Notes under the pieces: generated by a model | Database searches by the model: none | Seen by the model: the letters and a program-made list of their open reading frames with translations, nothing else | What the model was told of the DNA's origin: nothing | Assembly (NCBI RefSeq): GCF_000429685.1 | Contig: NZ_AUCI01000003.1 | Location: 270,298-334,297 of the forward strand | DNA: 64,000 nucleotides | Reading direction: 5' to 3' | From: Salibacterium aidingense DSM 18341 | GTDB lineage: Bacteria > Bacillota > Bacilli > Bacillales > Marinococcaceae | Program-made: the position numbers and the translations under genes | Shown: piece after piece, positions 44,865 through 52,443 of the stretch | How the letters are laid out: every line of letters begins with the position of its first letter | Numbering within the stretch: the first letter of the stretch is position 1

Positions 44865-45095
44865 GTGGAACTTGTTCAGTGTAAAAAAGATGTAGTAAAA
44901 AAACTTGGAGCAGATTTTGTAGAAATCGATCCACCTCAGATTCTCTTTAAAGCCAACAATTTTTACCCTGCTTTTCAGGATCAATACGGCTCCTGGCTTT
45001 CCACCGACGAAGAGGGGGAAGCCCATGTTATCTCGGAAACGGCGGAGAATGTAGAAGCCGATCCCTGGTTTGGCGTTTACTTTAAAAAGGTATAG
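44865..45095 (+). CDS. Hypothetical small protein, 76 residues
   Basis: GTG 44865 follows AGGTGAT (44853-44859). The product is hydrophilic and acidic, with a pattern of short beta strands (FVEIDPPQILFKAN ... YGSWLSTDEEGEAHVI). There is no membrane segment and I recognise no family. It lies divergent from spoVR and 68 bases before acyP. The ribosome site and compact sequence make it a likely real gene. Confidence 0.6.
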   Translation: MELVQCKKDVVKKLGADFVEIDPPQILFKANNFYPAFQDQYGSWLSTDEEGEAHVISETAENVEADPWFGVYFKKV

Positions 45096-45163
45096 AAGGG
45101 ACAGAACGCACCGCTTGTCTTCTGTTCGACATAAAAGGATTTTTCATACAAGGAGGCGGGATG

Positions 45164-45436
45164 ATGGTAAAACGACATATGATTGTCCATGGAAGAGTAC
45201 AGGGAGTGGGCTTTCGCCAGTTCACCACCACAGAAGCTCAAAAGACCGGTGTCAAAGGATGGGTCCGGAATAAAACGGATGGTACGGTGGAGATAAAAGC
45301 AGAAGGGAGCGAGGAGGAAATGTCAGCCTTTATAGAAACAATAAAGGAAGGCCACCGTTTTGCTTCCGTTTCCAATGTCGATATTTCGCCTGCGGAGGAG
45401 GTGGAACACGGCGGTTCCTTCACTGTCCATTATTAG
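45164..45436 (+). CDS. acyP: Acylphosphatase
   Basis: A 90-residue acylphosphatase. The phosphate-binding loop and catalytic arginine lie in VHGRVQGVGFRQFT, and the catalytic asparagine in GWVRNKTDGTVEI. It hydrolyses the carboxyl-phosphate bond of metabolites such as 1,3-bisphosphoglycerate. Two ATGs stand side by side; AGGAGG (45151-45156) spaces better to the one at 45164. A short terminator follows. Confidence 0.95.
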   Translation: MVKRHMIVHGRVQGVGFRQFTTTEAQKTGVKGWVRNKTDGTVEIKAEGSEEEMSAFIETIKEGHRFASVSNVDISPAEEVEHGGSFTVHY

Positions 45437-45441
45437 CAAAA

Positions 45442-45469
45442 AAGGCGGCGGGAGAAGCCGTCTTTTTTT
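45442..45469 (+). terminator. Terminator of acyP
   Basis: AAGGCGGC (45442-45449) pairs with GCCGTCTT (45457-45464) with one G-U pair, then seven T. Confidence 0.88.
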
Positions 45470-45513
45470 GGCAGGATACGAAGAAAGATTAGCTTCGATT
45501 GGAATAGCAGTTT

Positions 45514-46341
45514 TCAATCCTGAAAAATATCTATCCCTTTATTTTCTAAGATATGCACGGCATCCATAGCGGGAAGCTCCGGCATTCGGAACTCTTCCAT
45601 TAATACTTGATGAAGCGCCTTTTTATCCGTAAGATGTCTGGTCAAAACAGCACCGTTGGCATGCCGGATATTAAATTTTCGGTTCACGAGGGAAAGACCG
45701 CGCCGGTTCCCCGGTTCCCAAAGCTGGCAGCGCAGCATGTTCATAAATAACGCATCCTGTTGAAATGTCGAGGCCACCCATGGTTCAAAGTCTTCCATAG
45801 TCATTTTATCAAAGACAGAAAAAGTCCATTTTTTATCCGTGATATGTCCGCCTCTGGTACGGATATACGTATAGGTTCCCGTTTCCGCTCCAGGCAGGAA
45901 CAACAGCCGTTCTCCGGCAAAAGGCGGAATCGAATGCTTCCTTCCGTGGAACGGAATGGGATCGAACAATGGAGCCGTGGTCCCAACATCTACATACAAT
46001 AAGTTGTGGTCGGATTCCGGATCCTTTATCACCACAGCCATGTGCTCCTCGCCGGGCCGGATCAGGTAGCCTTCAAACCCGAGAGCACAAAGCAGCTGAT
46101 ATAAACTGGAATTGAGAGCAAAACAGGTGCCGCCCGTCTGATGCTTGTGATGCGATTCCAGGAACTGTTCTACCGTGGGGATAGAATCTCCCTGCTTCTC
46201 TGCCATCAACAACTTGCTGATATTTTCAAAAGGAAATGTACGGACATGGGCCCGGATAATCTTTTTTAAGTATTTTCTGGACGGCCGTTCGTTATTTATG
46301 TTTAATGTTTGTAAATAGGTATTGAGCCAGGCAGTTGACAT
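45514..46341 (-). CDS. nat: Arylamine N-acetyltransferase
   Basis: Acetyl-CoA-dependent transferase of 275 residues. The Cys-His-Asp triad is visible: cysteine in GGTCFALN, histidine in PGEEHMAVV, aspartate in YVDVGTT. The N-terminal PFENISKLL motif also fits. Bacterial enzymes acetylate arylamines and hydrazines; the natural substrate is not known. ATG 46341 follows AAAGGAG; the longer frame (46368) has no ribosome site. It converges with acyP. Confidence 0.85.
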   Translation of the reverse strand: MSTAWLNTYLQTLNINNERPSRKYLKKIIRAHVRTFPFENISKLLMAEKQGDSIPTVEQFLESHHKHQTGGTCFALNSSLYQLLCALGFEGYLIRPGEEHMAVVIKDPESDHNLLYVDVGTTAPLFDPIPFHGRKHSIPPFAGERLLFLPGAETGTYTYIRTRGGHITDKKWTFSVFDKMTMEDFEPWVASTFQQDALFMNMLRCQLWEPGNRRGLSLVNRKFNIRHANGAVLTRHLTDKKALHQVLMEEFRMPELPAMDAVHILENKGIDIFQD

Positions 46342-46402
46342 GGTGTGCTCCTTTAATGGTTGTAACACGGTATCGTACTTTTCATTTTAACAAACAACTT
46401 TA

Positions 46403-46436
46403 GAAAAAACTCCGGAATGTCTTGATTTCCGGAGTT
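46403..46436 (-). terminator. Terminator of pgcA
   Basis: AACTCCGGAA (46408-46417) pairs with TTCCGGAGTT (46427-46436), with an A-run before it giving a U-run on the minus strand. Confidence 0.93.
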
Positions 46437-46442
46437 AAGATT

Positions 46443-48179
46443 TTATGAATATTGGTGGGCTTTCTCCATTACTTCTCTTTTTAGCTGCTGCAGTTTTTCT
46501 TCTGCTTTCTCTTCGGTGTTTTCCTTGACCCCGAAATAAAATTTGATTTTCGGCTCCGTGCCGGAAGGACGAATGCAGCACCAGGACCCATCTGCCGCGA
46601 TATATTTTAATACATTGGACACCGGCAGTTCTATTTTTTCTTTTCTGCTCTCCTGCACATACGCGCGTTCTTGTGTCTGATAATCTTCTATAACAGCCAC
46701 CTCTTGTTCGTTTAACATTTCCGGCGGGGACTCCCGGAATTCTTTCAGAAGGGTCTCGATTTTCCTAACCCCTTCGATTCCCTTCAACGTAAGAGAGTCC
46801 AGTGTTTCCTTATAACAGCCGTATTTTTCGAAAATATCGCCCAATCCATCGTGAAGCGTTTTTCCCTGCATTTTATACCAAAGAGCCATTTCCGCTGCGG
46901 TCAAGGCAGCCTGGACCGCATCTTTGTCACGGACAAACTCACTGATCAAATAACCGTAGGATTCTTCATACCCAAACTGAAATTGATAGGAACCATTCTG
47001 CTCAAACTGTTTAATTTTTTCGCCGATAAATTTAAAACCAGTCAGCGTGTCCAGGATCGTCTGCCCGTAATGCTCGGCAACAGCCCGTCCTAATTCTGAC
47101 GTGACGATCGTTTTCATCACAATTCCATTTTCCGGAAGTGTCTTCTGCTCCCAACGCTGAGACAGGAGATATTCAAGCATTAATGCCCCGGTCTGATTTC
47201 CGGTCAGCAGTTCATACTTCCCGTTGGGATCAAGTGCTGCGATGCCGATTCGGTCTGCATCCGGATCTGTAGCAATAAGGATATCCGCCCCATGCTGTTT
47301 CCCTTCTTCTATTGCTGCATCAAAGGCAGCTTTTTCTTCTGGATTCGGACTGTTTACCGTGGAAAATTCAGGATCCGGCATAGCCTGTTCCTGGACAAGA
47401 TGCACATTAGGAAAGCCACTTGTTTCCAAAAGGCGGGTCACGGGGATGTTAGCTGTCCCATGAAGCGGGGTGAACACAATCGACAGGTTCTCTCCTTTTT
47501 CCTGCACCAGTTCAGGGTTCATCATAATGGTCTGCAGTTCATTATTGTAGGCATGGTCAATCTCTTCCCCAATTACCTTCAGCAGCCGGGAGGCCTTTAA
47601 CTCATTTTCATCTGCTGTCTCTACCGCCAGTTCATCTTTGACGGATTCTACTTTTTCGATCAGCTCTTTTGCCGGTTCCGGGGGAACCTGTCCCCCATCC
47701 TCTCCATAAACTTTAAACCCATTATACTCGGGAGGGTTATGGCTTGCGGTAATCATAATCCCCGCAAACGCCTGCAAGTAACGAACAGCATAGGACAATT
47801 CAGGGGTGGGACGGAGTTCCTGAAAAATGTACGACTGAATGTGATGGGCCCCCAGTGTCAGGGCTGCCTCCATGGCAAAATCGTAAGAATAGTGTCGGGA
47901 GTCGAACGCAATTACTACGCCCTTTTCTTTTGCTTCGCTCCCATGATCCTCTATGTAGCGGGCCAGTCCTTCCGCAGCTCTGCGGATTGTGTAGCGGTTC
48001 ATGCGGTTGGTCCCCGGGCCTATTTCTCCGCGCATGCCGCCTGTACCAAACTCCAAATATTTATAAAAACTGTCTTCGAGAACAGCCTCATCCCCCTCTA
48101 TTGAAGCAAGCTGTTCCTTTAACTGTTTATCGAGTCCTACTGCTTCTTTCCAACGATTCCAATGCTCTCTCCAATGCAT
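46443..48179 (-). CDS. pgcA: Phosphoglucomutase (alpha, PgcA type)
   Basis: Alpha-D-phosphohexomutase of 578 residues interconverting glucose 6-phosphate and glucose 1-phosphate. The phosphoserine lies in MITASHNPPEYNGFKVYG, the magnesium loop is ATDPDADRIGI, the sugar-binding loop is QFGYEESYGYL and the phosphate-binding loop is IRPSGTEPKIKFY. Length matches B. subtilis PgcA, which supplies UDP-glucose for glucolipids and wall teichoic acid decoration. ATG 48179 follows GGAAAGG. It lies 104 bases downstream of glpP. Confidence 0.96.
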   Translation of the reverse strand: MHWREHWNRWKEAVGLDKQLKEQLASIEGDEAVLEDSFYKYLEFGTGGMRGEIGPGTNRMNRYTIRRAAEGLARYIEDHGSEAKEKGVVIAFDSRHYSYDFAMEAALTLGAHHIQSYIFQELRPTPELSYAVRYLQAFAGIMITASHNPPEYNGFKVYGEDGGQVPPEPAKELIEKVESVKDELAVETADENELKASRLLKVIGEEIDHAYNNELQTIMMNPELVQEKGENLSIVFTPLHGTANIPVTRLLETSGFPNVHLVQEQAMPDPEFSTVNSPNPEEKAAFDAAIEEGKQHGADILIATDPDADRIGIAALDPNGKYELLTGNQTGALMLEYLLSQRWEQKTLPENGIVMKTIVTSELGRAVAEHYGQTILDTLTGFKFIGEKIKQFEQNGSYQFQFGYEESYGYLISEFVRDKDAVQAALTAAEMALWYKMQGKTLHDGLGDIFEKYGCYKETLDSLTLKGIEGVRKIETLLKEFRESPPEMLNEQEVAVIEDYQTQERAYVQESRKEKIELPVSNVLKYIAADGSWCCIRPSGTEPKIKFYFGVKENTEEKAEEKLQQLKREVMEKAHQYS

Positions 48180-48283
48180 TTCTATCGGTTCCTTTCCTAT
48201 CCAAAATTACCTGCACTTCCTGCTTTCTGCCTACCCTTCTGCCTAATTATGGCTATACCCTTCCCCTGCTGATTAAAAACCCC

Positions 48284-48823
48284 TCACCATAGTTCCTTCC
48301 GGGTCGTGGTAATAGCGACTGCCCCCGCCTCCATGGCTTCCGCCGCCTCCTGTTCATTTCTTATAAATCCTCCGGCGATAAGCGGAATCTGCGTTTTTTC
48401 TGCTATTTCCCTGATAATGTCAGGAACCCGGCCGGGAAGAACCTCTATCACATCCGGTTTCACCTCTTCCATGATTTTATAACTTGTTTCCAGCGCACTG
48501 GAGTCAATAAGAAATAAGCGCTGTACCGTCAACAGCCCATGTTTTCTTGCCGTAATTAAAACCTGCTTCCGTGTCGATATCAAACCATGCGGACGTATCT
48601 GCTGGCAGAGAAACTGGGCCGCTGATTCATCATGGCCGAGCCCCTGTATCAAATCCGCATGGATAATCAGTTTTTTTCCAGCCCTGTAGGCCATCTGTTT
48701 CATGCTCTTCAACTGCGTGAGCCTGGAATTAAGCAGTATAAGGTAAGTATGATTCCCTTCTACGATGTTTTCAAATTCCTTTTCTGATCTTGCCGCTGGT
48801 ATAATTTTCTCTTCCTGAAACAT
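48284..48823 (-). CDS. glpP: GlpP glycerol-3-phosphate-responsive antiterminator
   Basis: RNA-binding antiterminator of 179 residues. It has the GlpP pattern IIPAARSEKEFE, KKLIIHADLIQGLGHDE, GLISTRKQVL and the phosphate-binding barrel end LIAGGFIRNEQEAAEAMEAGAVAITTT. In B. subtilis it binds glycerol 3-phosphate and lets polymerase read through the leader of glpD and related genes. The glp genes themselves are not in the window, so it acts in trans. ATG 48823 follows GAAAGGA. Confidence 0.94.
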   Translation of the reverse strand: MFQEEKIIPAARSEKEFENIVEGNHTYLILLNSRLTQLKSMKQMAYRAGKKLIIHADLIQGLGHDESAAQFLCQQIRPHGLISTRKQVLITARKHGLLTVQRLFLIDSSALETSYKIMEEVKPDVIEVLPGRVPDIIREIAEKTQIPLIAGGFIRNEQEAAEAMEAGAVAITTTRKELW

Positions 48824-48980
48824 AAAGGTATCCTTTCTATCACGAACTGTATCTGTTTCTATCTTAAAAAAAATAACATGACTTTTCCACTTTAAATATG
48901 ATTTTTGGCTTATTTGTTTGGTTCTTCCTAATATGCTCTGCTATAATTCCTACGTATTCTTTTTTGAAGGAGGGCGTTGT

Positions 48981-49514
48981 ATGGAAGCAGAGCAAAATAT
49001 TCAGAAGGCTGCCTTTGCCGGAGGCTGTTTCTGGTGTATGGTAAAACCATTTGATGAAATGGACGGAATCATCAGCATTATTTCAGGCTACACCGGAGGG
49101 CATACGGTAAATCCGTCTTACGAAGAAGTAAAATCTGGAGAAACCGGGCATCGGGAAGCGGTTCAGATAGAGTTTGATGCAGATGTATTTCCGTATGAAA
49201 AACTGCTGTCGTTATATTGGCCGCAGATCGATCCTACCGATAACGGCGGGCAGTTTCATGACCGGGGGCCTCAGTATAGAACAGCTATCTTTTACCATAA
49301 TGACGAACAAAAACAGCTTGCCGAAAAAACCAGACAGGAAATCGCCGACAGCGGACGTTTCAAAAGGCCGATTGTTACTGAGATCCTTCCAGCTTCCGAC
49401 TTTTATCCAGCCGAAACGTACCATCAGGATTTTTATAAAAAGCAGAAAAAAGCTTATCTGGAAGACCGCAGAGAATCCGGACGGGACGAGTTTATTAATA
49501 AATACTGGCGTTAA
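48981..49514 (+). CDS. msrA: Peptide methionine sulfoxide reductase A
   Basis: Reduces the S-form of methionine sulfoxide in proteins. The 177 residues include the catalytic cysteine in AAFAGGCFWCMVKPFDE, GYTGGHTVNPSYEEV, HREAVQIEFD and DRGPQYRTAIFYH. ATG 48981 follows AAGGAGGG; the longer frame starting at 48918 lacks a ribosome site. No MsrB domain is fused and no msrB lies next to it. It is followed by a hairpin and tRNA-Pro. Confidence 0.95.
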   Translation: MEAEQNIQKAAFAGGCFWCMVKPFDEMDGIISIISGYTGGHTVNPSYEEVKSGETGHREAVQIEFDADVFPYEKLLSLYWPQIDPTDNGGQFHDRGPQYRTAIFYHNDEQKQLAEKTRQEIADSGRFKRPIVTEILPASDFYPAETYHQDFYKKQKKAYLEDRRESGRDEFINKYWR

Positions 49515-49521
49515 TTGTTTT

Positions 49522-49553
49522 CAGGTGTTTTCCATGTTCATGAAAAACACCTG
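49522..49553 (+). terminator. Hairpin after msrA
   Basis: CAGGTGTTTT (49522-49531) pairs with AAAACACCTG (49544-49553). No T-run follows on the plus strand, so it could be a weak terminator or an RNA-stabilising structure. Confidence 0.6.
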
Positions 49554-49610
49554 AATAAAGGATTGAAATAAAAGGATATTTGTAATAAAATAATTCTTGT
49601 CTGAGAAAAA

Positions 49611-49687
49611 CGGGATGTAGCTCAGCTTGGTAGAGCACAGGCATGGGGTGTCTGGAGTCGCAGGTTCAAATCCTGTCATCCCGACCA
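49611..49687 (+). tRNA. tRNA-Pro(GGG)
   Basis: A complete 77-base cloverleaf with encoded CCA. The anticodon arm is CAGGC-ATGGGGT-GTCTG, so the anticodon is GGG (codons CCC and CCU). The T arm has GGTTCAAATCC. It stands alone, outside the large tRNA cluster. Confidence 0.95.
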
Positions 49688-49788
49688 AAACGTAATCATA
49701 TTCGGGCGCCTTTCAATAAAGGGGCTCTTTTTTATTGGATTTTGGGCTTGCTTCATTGTTATCAAACTTGATTTACGCTTTTAAAACG

Positions 49789-49817
49789 AAAAAAGGATGA
49801 CGATCTCATCCTTTTTT
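49789..49817. terminator. Bidirectional terminator between tRNA-Pro and the YbjQ-type gene
   Basis: AAAAAAGGATGA (49789-49800) pairs with TCATCCTTTTTT (49806-49817) around a 5-base loop, with A- and T-runs. Confidence 0.92.
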
Positions 49818-49822
49818 CAGTG

Positions 49823-50146
49823 TTATCCGCGTTTCCTGATCTTGACTGCAGTGCCGAACACCATCACTTCGGAGGTGCCGTTCATGATGGAGGAAGAAGA
49901 ATAGCGGACACCGACGATAGCCTCTGCCCCCCATTCTTCCGCCTTTTCTATCATTTCTTTTTCGGCGTCATGGCGCGCCTCTAGAAACATTTCTTCATAT
50001 TCCTTCATTTTACCGCCGACCATCGAACGGAATCCGCCGATAAAATCCTTTCCCAGGTGCTTTGCCCGCACCGTGTTTCCTTTTACAATCCCAAGCGCTT
50101 CTGTTATTTCATATCCCGGAATCTGTTCCATCGATACAATAATCAC
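49823..50146 (-). CDS. YbjQ/UPF0145 family protein
   Basis: A 107-residue protein of the YbjQ family, formerly grouped as heavy-metal-binding. It has EQIPGYEITEALGIVKGNTV, FRSMVGGKMKEYEEMF and AEEWGAEAIVGVRYSSSSI. These proteins form pentamers of ferredoxin-like subunits; their role is unknown. GTG 50146 is preferred because GGAGG spaces correctly to it, while the ATG two codons upstream touches that site. It is separated from yhbH by 69 bases. Confidence 0.9.
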   Translation of the reverse strand: MIIVSMEQIPGYEITEALGIVKGNTVRAKHLGKDFIGGFRSMVGGKMKEYEEMFLEARHDAEKEMIEKAEEWGAEAIVGVRYSSSSIMNGTSEVMVFGTAVKIRKRG

Positions 50147-50215
50147 AGCCATCCCTCCGTATAGTTTGCAGGTCTGTTATTATAGACGAACGAAGGGCCG
50201 GTTTGGTTTCAACAC

Positions 50216-51382
50216 TCAGGCATATTCCGGTTCCTTTTTGGAAAAGAACCATTTTAATGCTTCAAACACATCGGCATTGTTTTTTAAAATATAATAACGA
50301 AATCGTTCATCCTCTATCTTGCGGTAAGACTGCAGCAACGTGGAATGCCGCTGGTATTGATTTACCTCCGCATACCCGACCATACTGGATAATTCCATTA
50401 ATTCGTTAATCAAACGCAGACATTTTGGATTATCGGAGGTTAAATTGTCTCCATCTGAAAAATGAAAGGGGTAAATATTATACAGAGCCGGGGGATAGTG
50501 CTCCTCAATGGTATGCAGAGCCTTCTCATAAGCAGAGGAACAAATCGTACCGCCGCTTTCTCCTTTCGAGAAGAAATTCTCTTCACTGACGATTTTCGCT
50601 TCTGTGTGATGGGCGATAAATTCAATCTCCACAGTTTCGTATTTTGTCCGTAGAAAACGAACCATCCAGAAGAAGAAACTTCTCGCCATGAATTTTTCCC
50701 ATCGTCCCATGCTGCCTGAAGTGTCCATCATTGCCAGAATTACGGCTTTGGATTCAGGCTGGACTTTTTCATTCCACGTTTTAAAACGGAGATCTTCATT
50801 ATAGATTGGATTGATCTTTGGTTTTCCTTCCAGGGCATTTCGCTTAATCGCAGAAAGAATCGTTTTTCGTTTATCAATATTGCCCATTAAGCCTTTTTTT
50901 CGGATATCATTGAATTCAATGTCTTCCACAATGAGATCGTCTTGTTCTTTCTCCTGCAGATTGGGCAGTTCCATTTCATTGAATAACAATTTTTCCAGCT
51001 CGGCAATGGAAACCTCTGCTTCATAATAATCATCTCCTGCTTTATCGCCGGGTTTTGACCCCTTTCCTGCTTTTTTATCCCCGCCTCCGGGTTCCCGGGC
51101 GATGACATCCCCTTCCTGACTGCTGCCGTCCCCCTGTCCGGCATATTTATTATTTTCATTATTATAGCGGATTTTATATTCATCCACAGAACGTATAGGG
51201 ATACGTACGACATCCCGGCCGTTAGACATGACAATATCTTCCTCTGTAATTAAATCAGGAAGGTTTTTCCTGATAGCTTCCTGCACTTTTTCCTGGTGAC
51301 GCCGTTGGTCTTGATAACCTTTGCGGTGAAGGGACCAATTTTCCTTTGAGATGACAAAATTGCGGTTTTCTTTTCCTGACAT
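50216..51382 (-). CDS. yhbH: YhbH sporulation protein (DUF444, VWA-like)
   Basis: A 388-residue DUF444 protein. A charged N-terminus with a low-complexity stretch ([20 protein letters not shown]) leads to a von Willebrand A-like domain with [16 protein letters not shown], a metal-ion adhesion motif, and [14 protein letters not shown]. subtilis YhbH is a sporulation protein under sigma E. Relatives work with PrkA (YeaG) and SpoVR (YcgB) in other bacteria. ATG 51382 follows GGGGG. The frame extends to 51490 without a ribosome site. Confidence 0.93.
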   Translation of the reverse strand: MSGKENRNFVISKENWSLHRKGYQDQRRHQEKVQEAIRKNLPDLITEEDIVMSNGRDVVRIPIRSVDEYKIRYNNENNKYAGQGDGSSQEGDVIAREPGGGDKKAGKGSKPGDKAGDDYYEAEVSIAELEKLLFNEMELPNLQEKEQDDLIVEDIEFNDIRKKGLMGNIDKRKTILSAIKRNALEGKPKINPIYNEDLRFKTWNEKVQPESKAVILAMMDTSGSMGRWEKFMARSFFFWMVRFLRTKYETVEIEFIAHHTEAKIVSEENFFSKGESGGTICSSAYEKALHTIEEHYPPALYNIYPFHFSDGDNLTSDNPKCLRLINELMELSSMVGYAEVNQYQRHSTLLQSYRKIEDERFRYYILKNNADVFEALKWFFSKKEPEYA

Positions 51383-51768
51383 TATATAGGGCCCCCTTTC
51401 CCTGATTGCCCCATAAAAGGGTGGATATAATATCCTATGCGGGAAAGACAGGATATTTGCAAAATTATTCTGACTAAAATACAAGCACATCAGGGAATGG
51501 CTGCGCCTTCCCAGGCAAGTCTCCCTGTTTATCTCCTGTAATCAAAGGTATGCTTTTTAAAGCCTCCGCTGCAGGTAAAAATACTCCAGAGCAAAAGGAC
51601 TTCCGGTGGCGGGATTACCTGCTGCGTAAAGGAGCAGCAGGGTTTTACATAGAAGAATAGAAGATCTATCTGTACGCTGTCTCTTCTTCCCAGCGGGCAG
51701 TGTAACAGCTTCTTCTTTACTTTCTAATAATAGAAAAAGGCTGCCTTTGGAGACAGCCCCTGTTCCTA
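51383..51768. other. Intergenic stretch between signal peptidase and yhbH
   Basis: 386 bases with no convincing gene. It must hold the yhbH promoter. CCTGCTGC (51618-51625) pairs with GCAGCAGG (51634-51641) and is followed by GTTTT, an orphan terminator-like hairpin. Near 51567 a TCCGCTGCAGGTAAAAAT stretch recalls part of the 35 kb repeat (CCGCTGCAGGT at about 35217). Confidence 0.5.
51733..51758 (-). terminator. Terminator of the signal peptidase gene
   Basis: GGCTG (51739-51743) pairs with CAGCC (51754-51758); the AAAAA before it gives a U-run on the minus strand. The stem is short. Confidence 0.65.
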
Positions 51769-52320
51769 TTATCTCATGACGGTGAATTCATCCACCGGCC
51801 AGTATCGGATGTTGGCTTTGCCGACAACTTCCTCGAGGTTAATAAACCCAAGCTGCCTGCTGTCCATACTATTCTGCCGATTGTCCCCCAGCACAAATAT
51901 TTTTCCTTCCGGCACCGTTTCTTCTCCCGTCACATCTTCCAGTGTGAAATCAGATGTGAAATCTTCGGCTTCGGTTTGCTTCTTGTAAGGAGTCAGGTAT
52001 TCTTCTTCCTGGGCCTGCCCGTTCACATAAAGGGTATCATCTTCGTATCTTATGTGATCGCCCGGGAGGCCGATAACCCGCTTGATATAATCACTTTCCT
52101 TATTAGCATGAAATACAATGAGATCAAAGCGGTCCGGTTCTGAAAATTCATAGCCTATTTTATTAATAATCAGTCTTTCTCCATTTTCAATCGTAGGCAT
52201 CATTGATTCGCCATGAACCATGTAATTGGCAAAGAAAAAAGTTCGTACGATTAAAACGATAATAATAACAACAGCAAATGTTTTTACCCAATCCCATATT
52301 TCTCTGGCTAGATTATTCAT
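51769..52320 (-). CDS. sip: Type I signal peptidase
   Basis: Membrane-bound serine protease of 183 residues that removes signal peptides. An N-terminal helix (FAVVIIIVLIVRTFFFANYM) is followed by the catalytic serine in VHGESMMPTIENGERL and lysine in SDYIKRVIGLPGD. The final GKIFVLGDNRQNSMDSRQLG motif is also typical. This is the Gram-positive SipS class. Which paralogue it represents cannot be told. ATG 52320 follows GGTGGAG. Confidence 0.93.
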   Translation of the reverse strand: MNNLAREIWDWVKTFAVVIIIVLIVRTFFFANYMVHGESMMPTIENGERLIINKIGYEFSEPDRFDLIVFHANKESDYIKRVIGLPGDHIRYEDDTLYVNGQAQEEEYLTPYKKQTEAEDFTSDFTLEDVTGEETVPEGKIFVLGDNRQNSMDSRQLGFINLEEVVGKANIRYWPVDEFTVMR

Positions 52321-52398
52321 TCGTACTCCACCATCCTATCTATTATAATGTACCATGCTTCAACAGCATCAGCAATTAATGAAATGGCGGAGTTATGT

Positions 52399-52430
52399 AA
52401 AAACCCTGTGTCCCAGCCCGGAACACAGGG
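52399..52430 (-). terminator. Terminator of prkA
   Basis: CCCTGTGT (52404-52411) pairs with ACACAGGG (52423-52430), with AAAAA just before, giving a U-run on the minus strand. Confidence 0.88.
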
Positions 52431-52443
52431 AGTCGGTCATGAT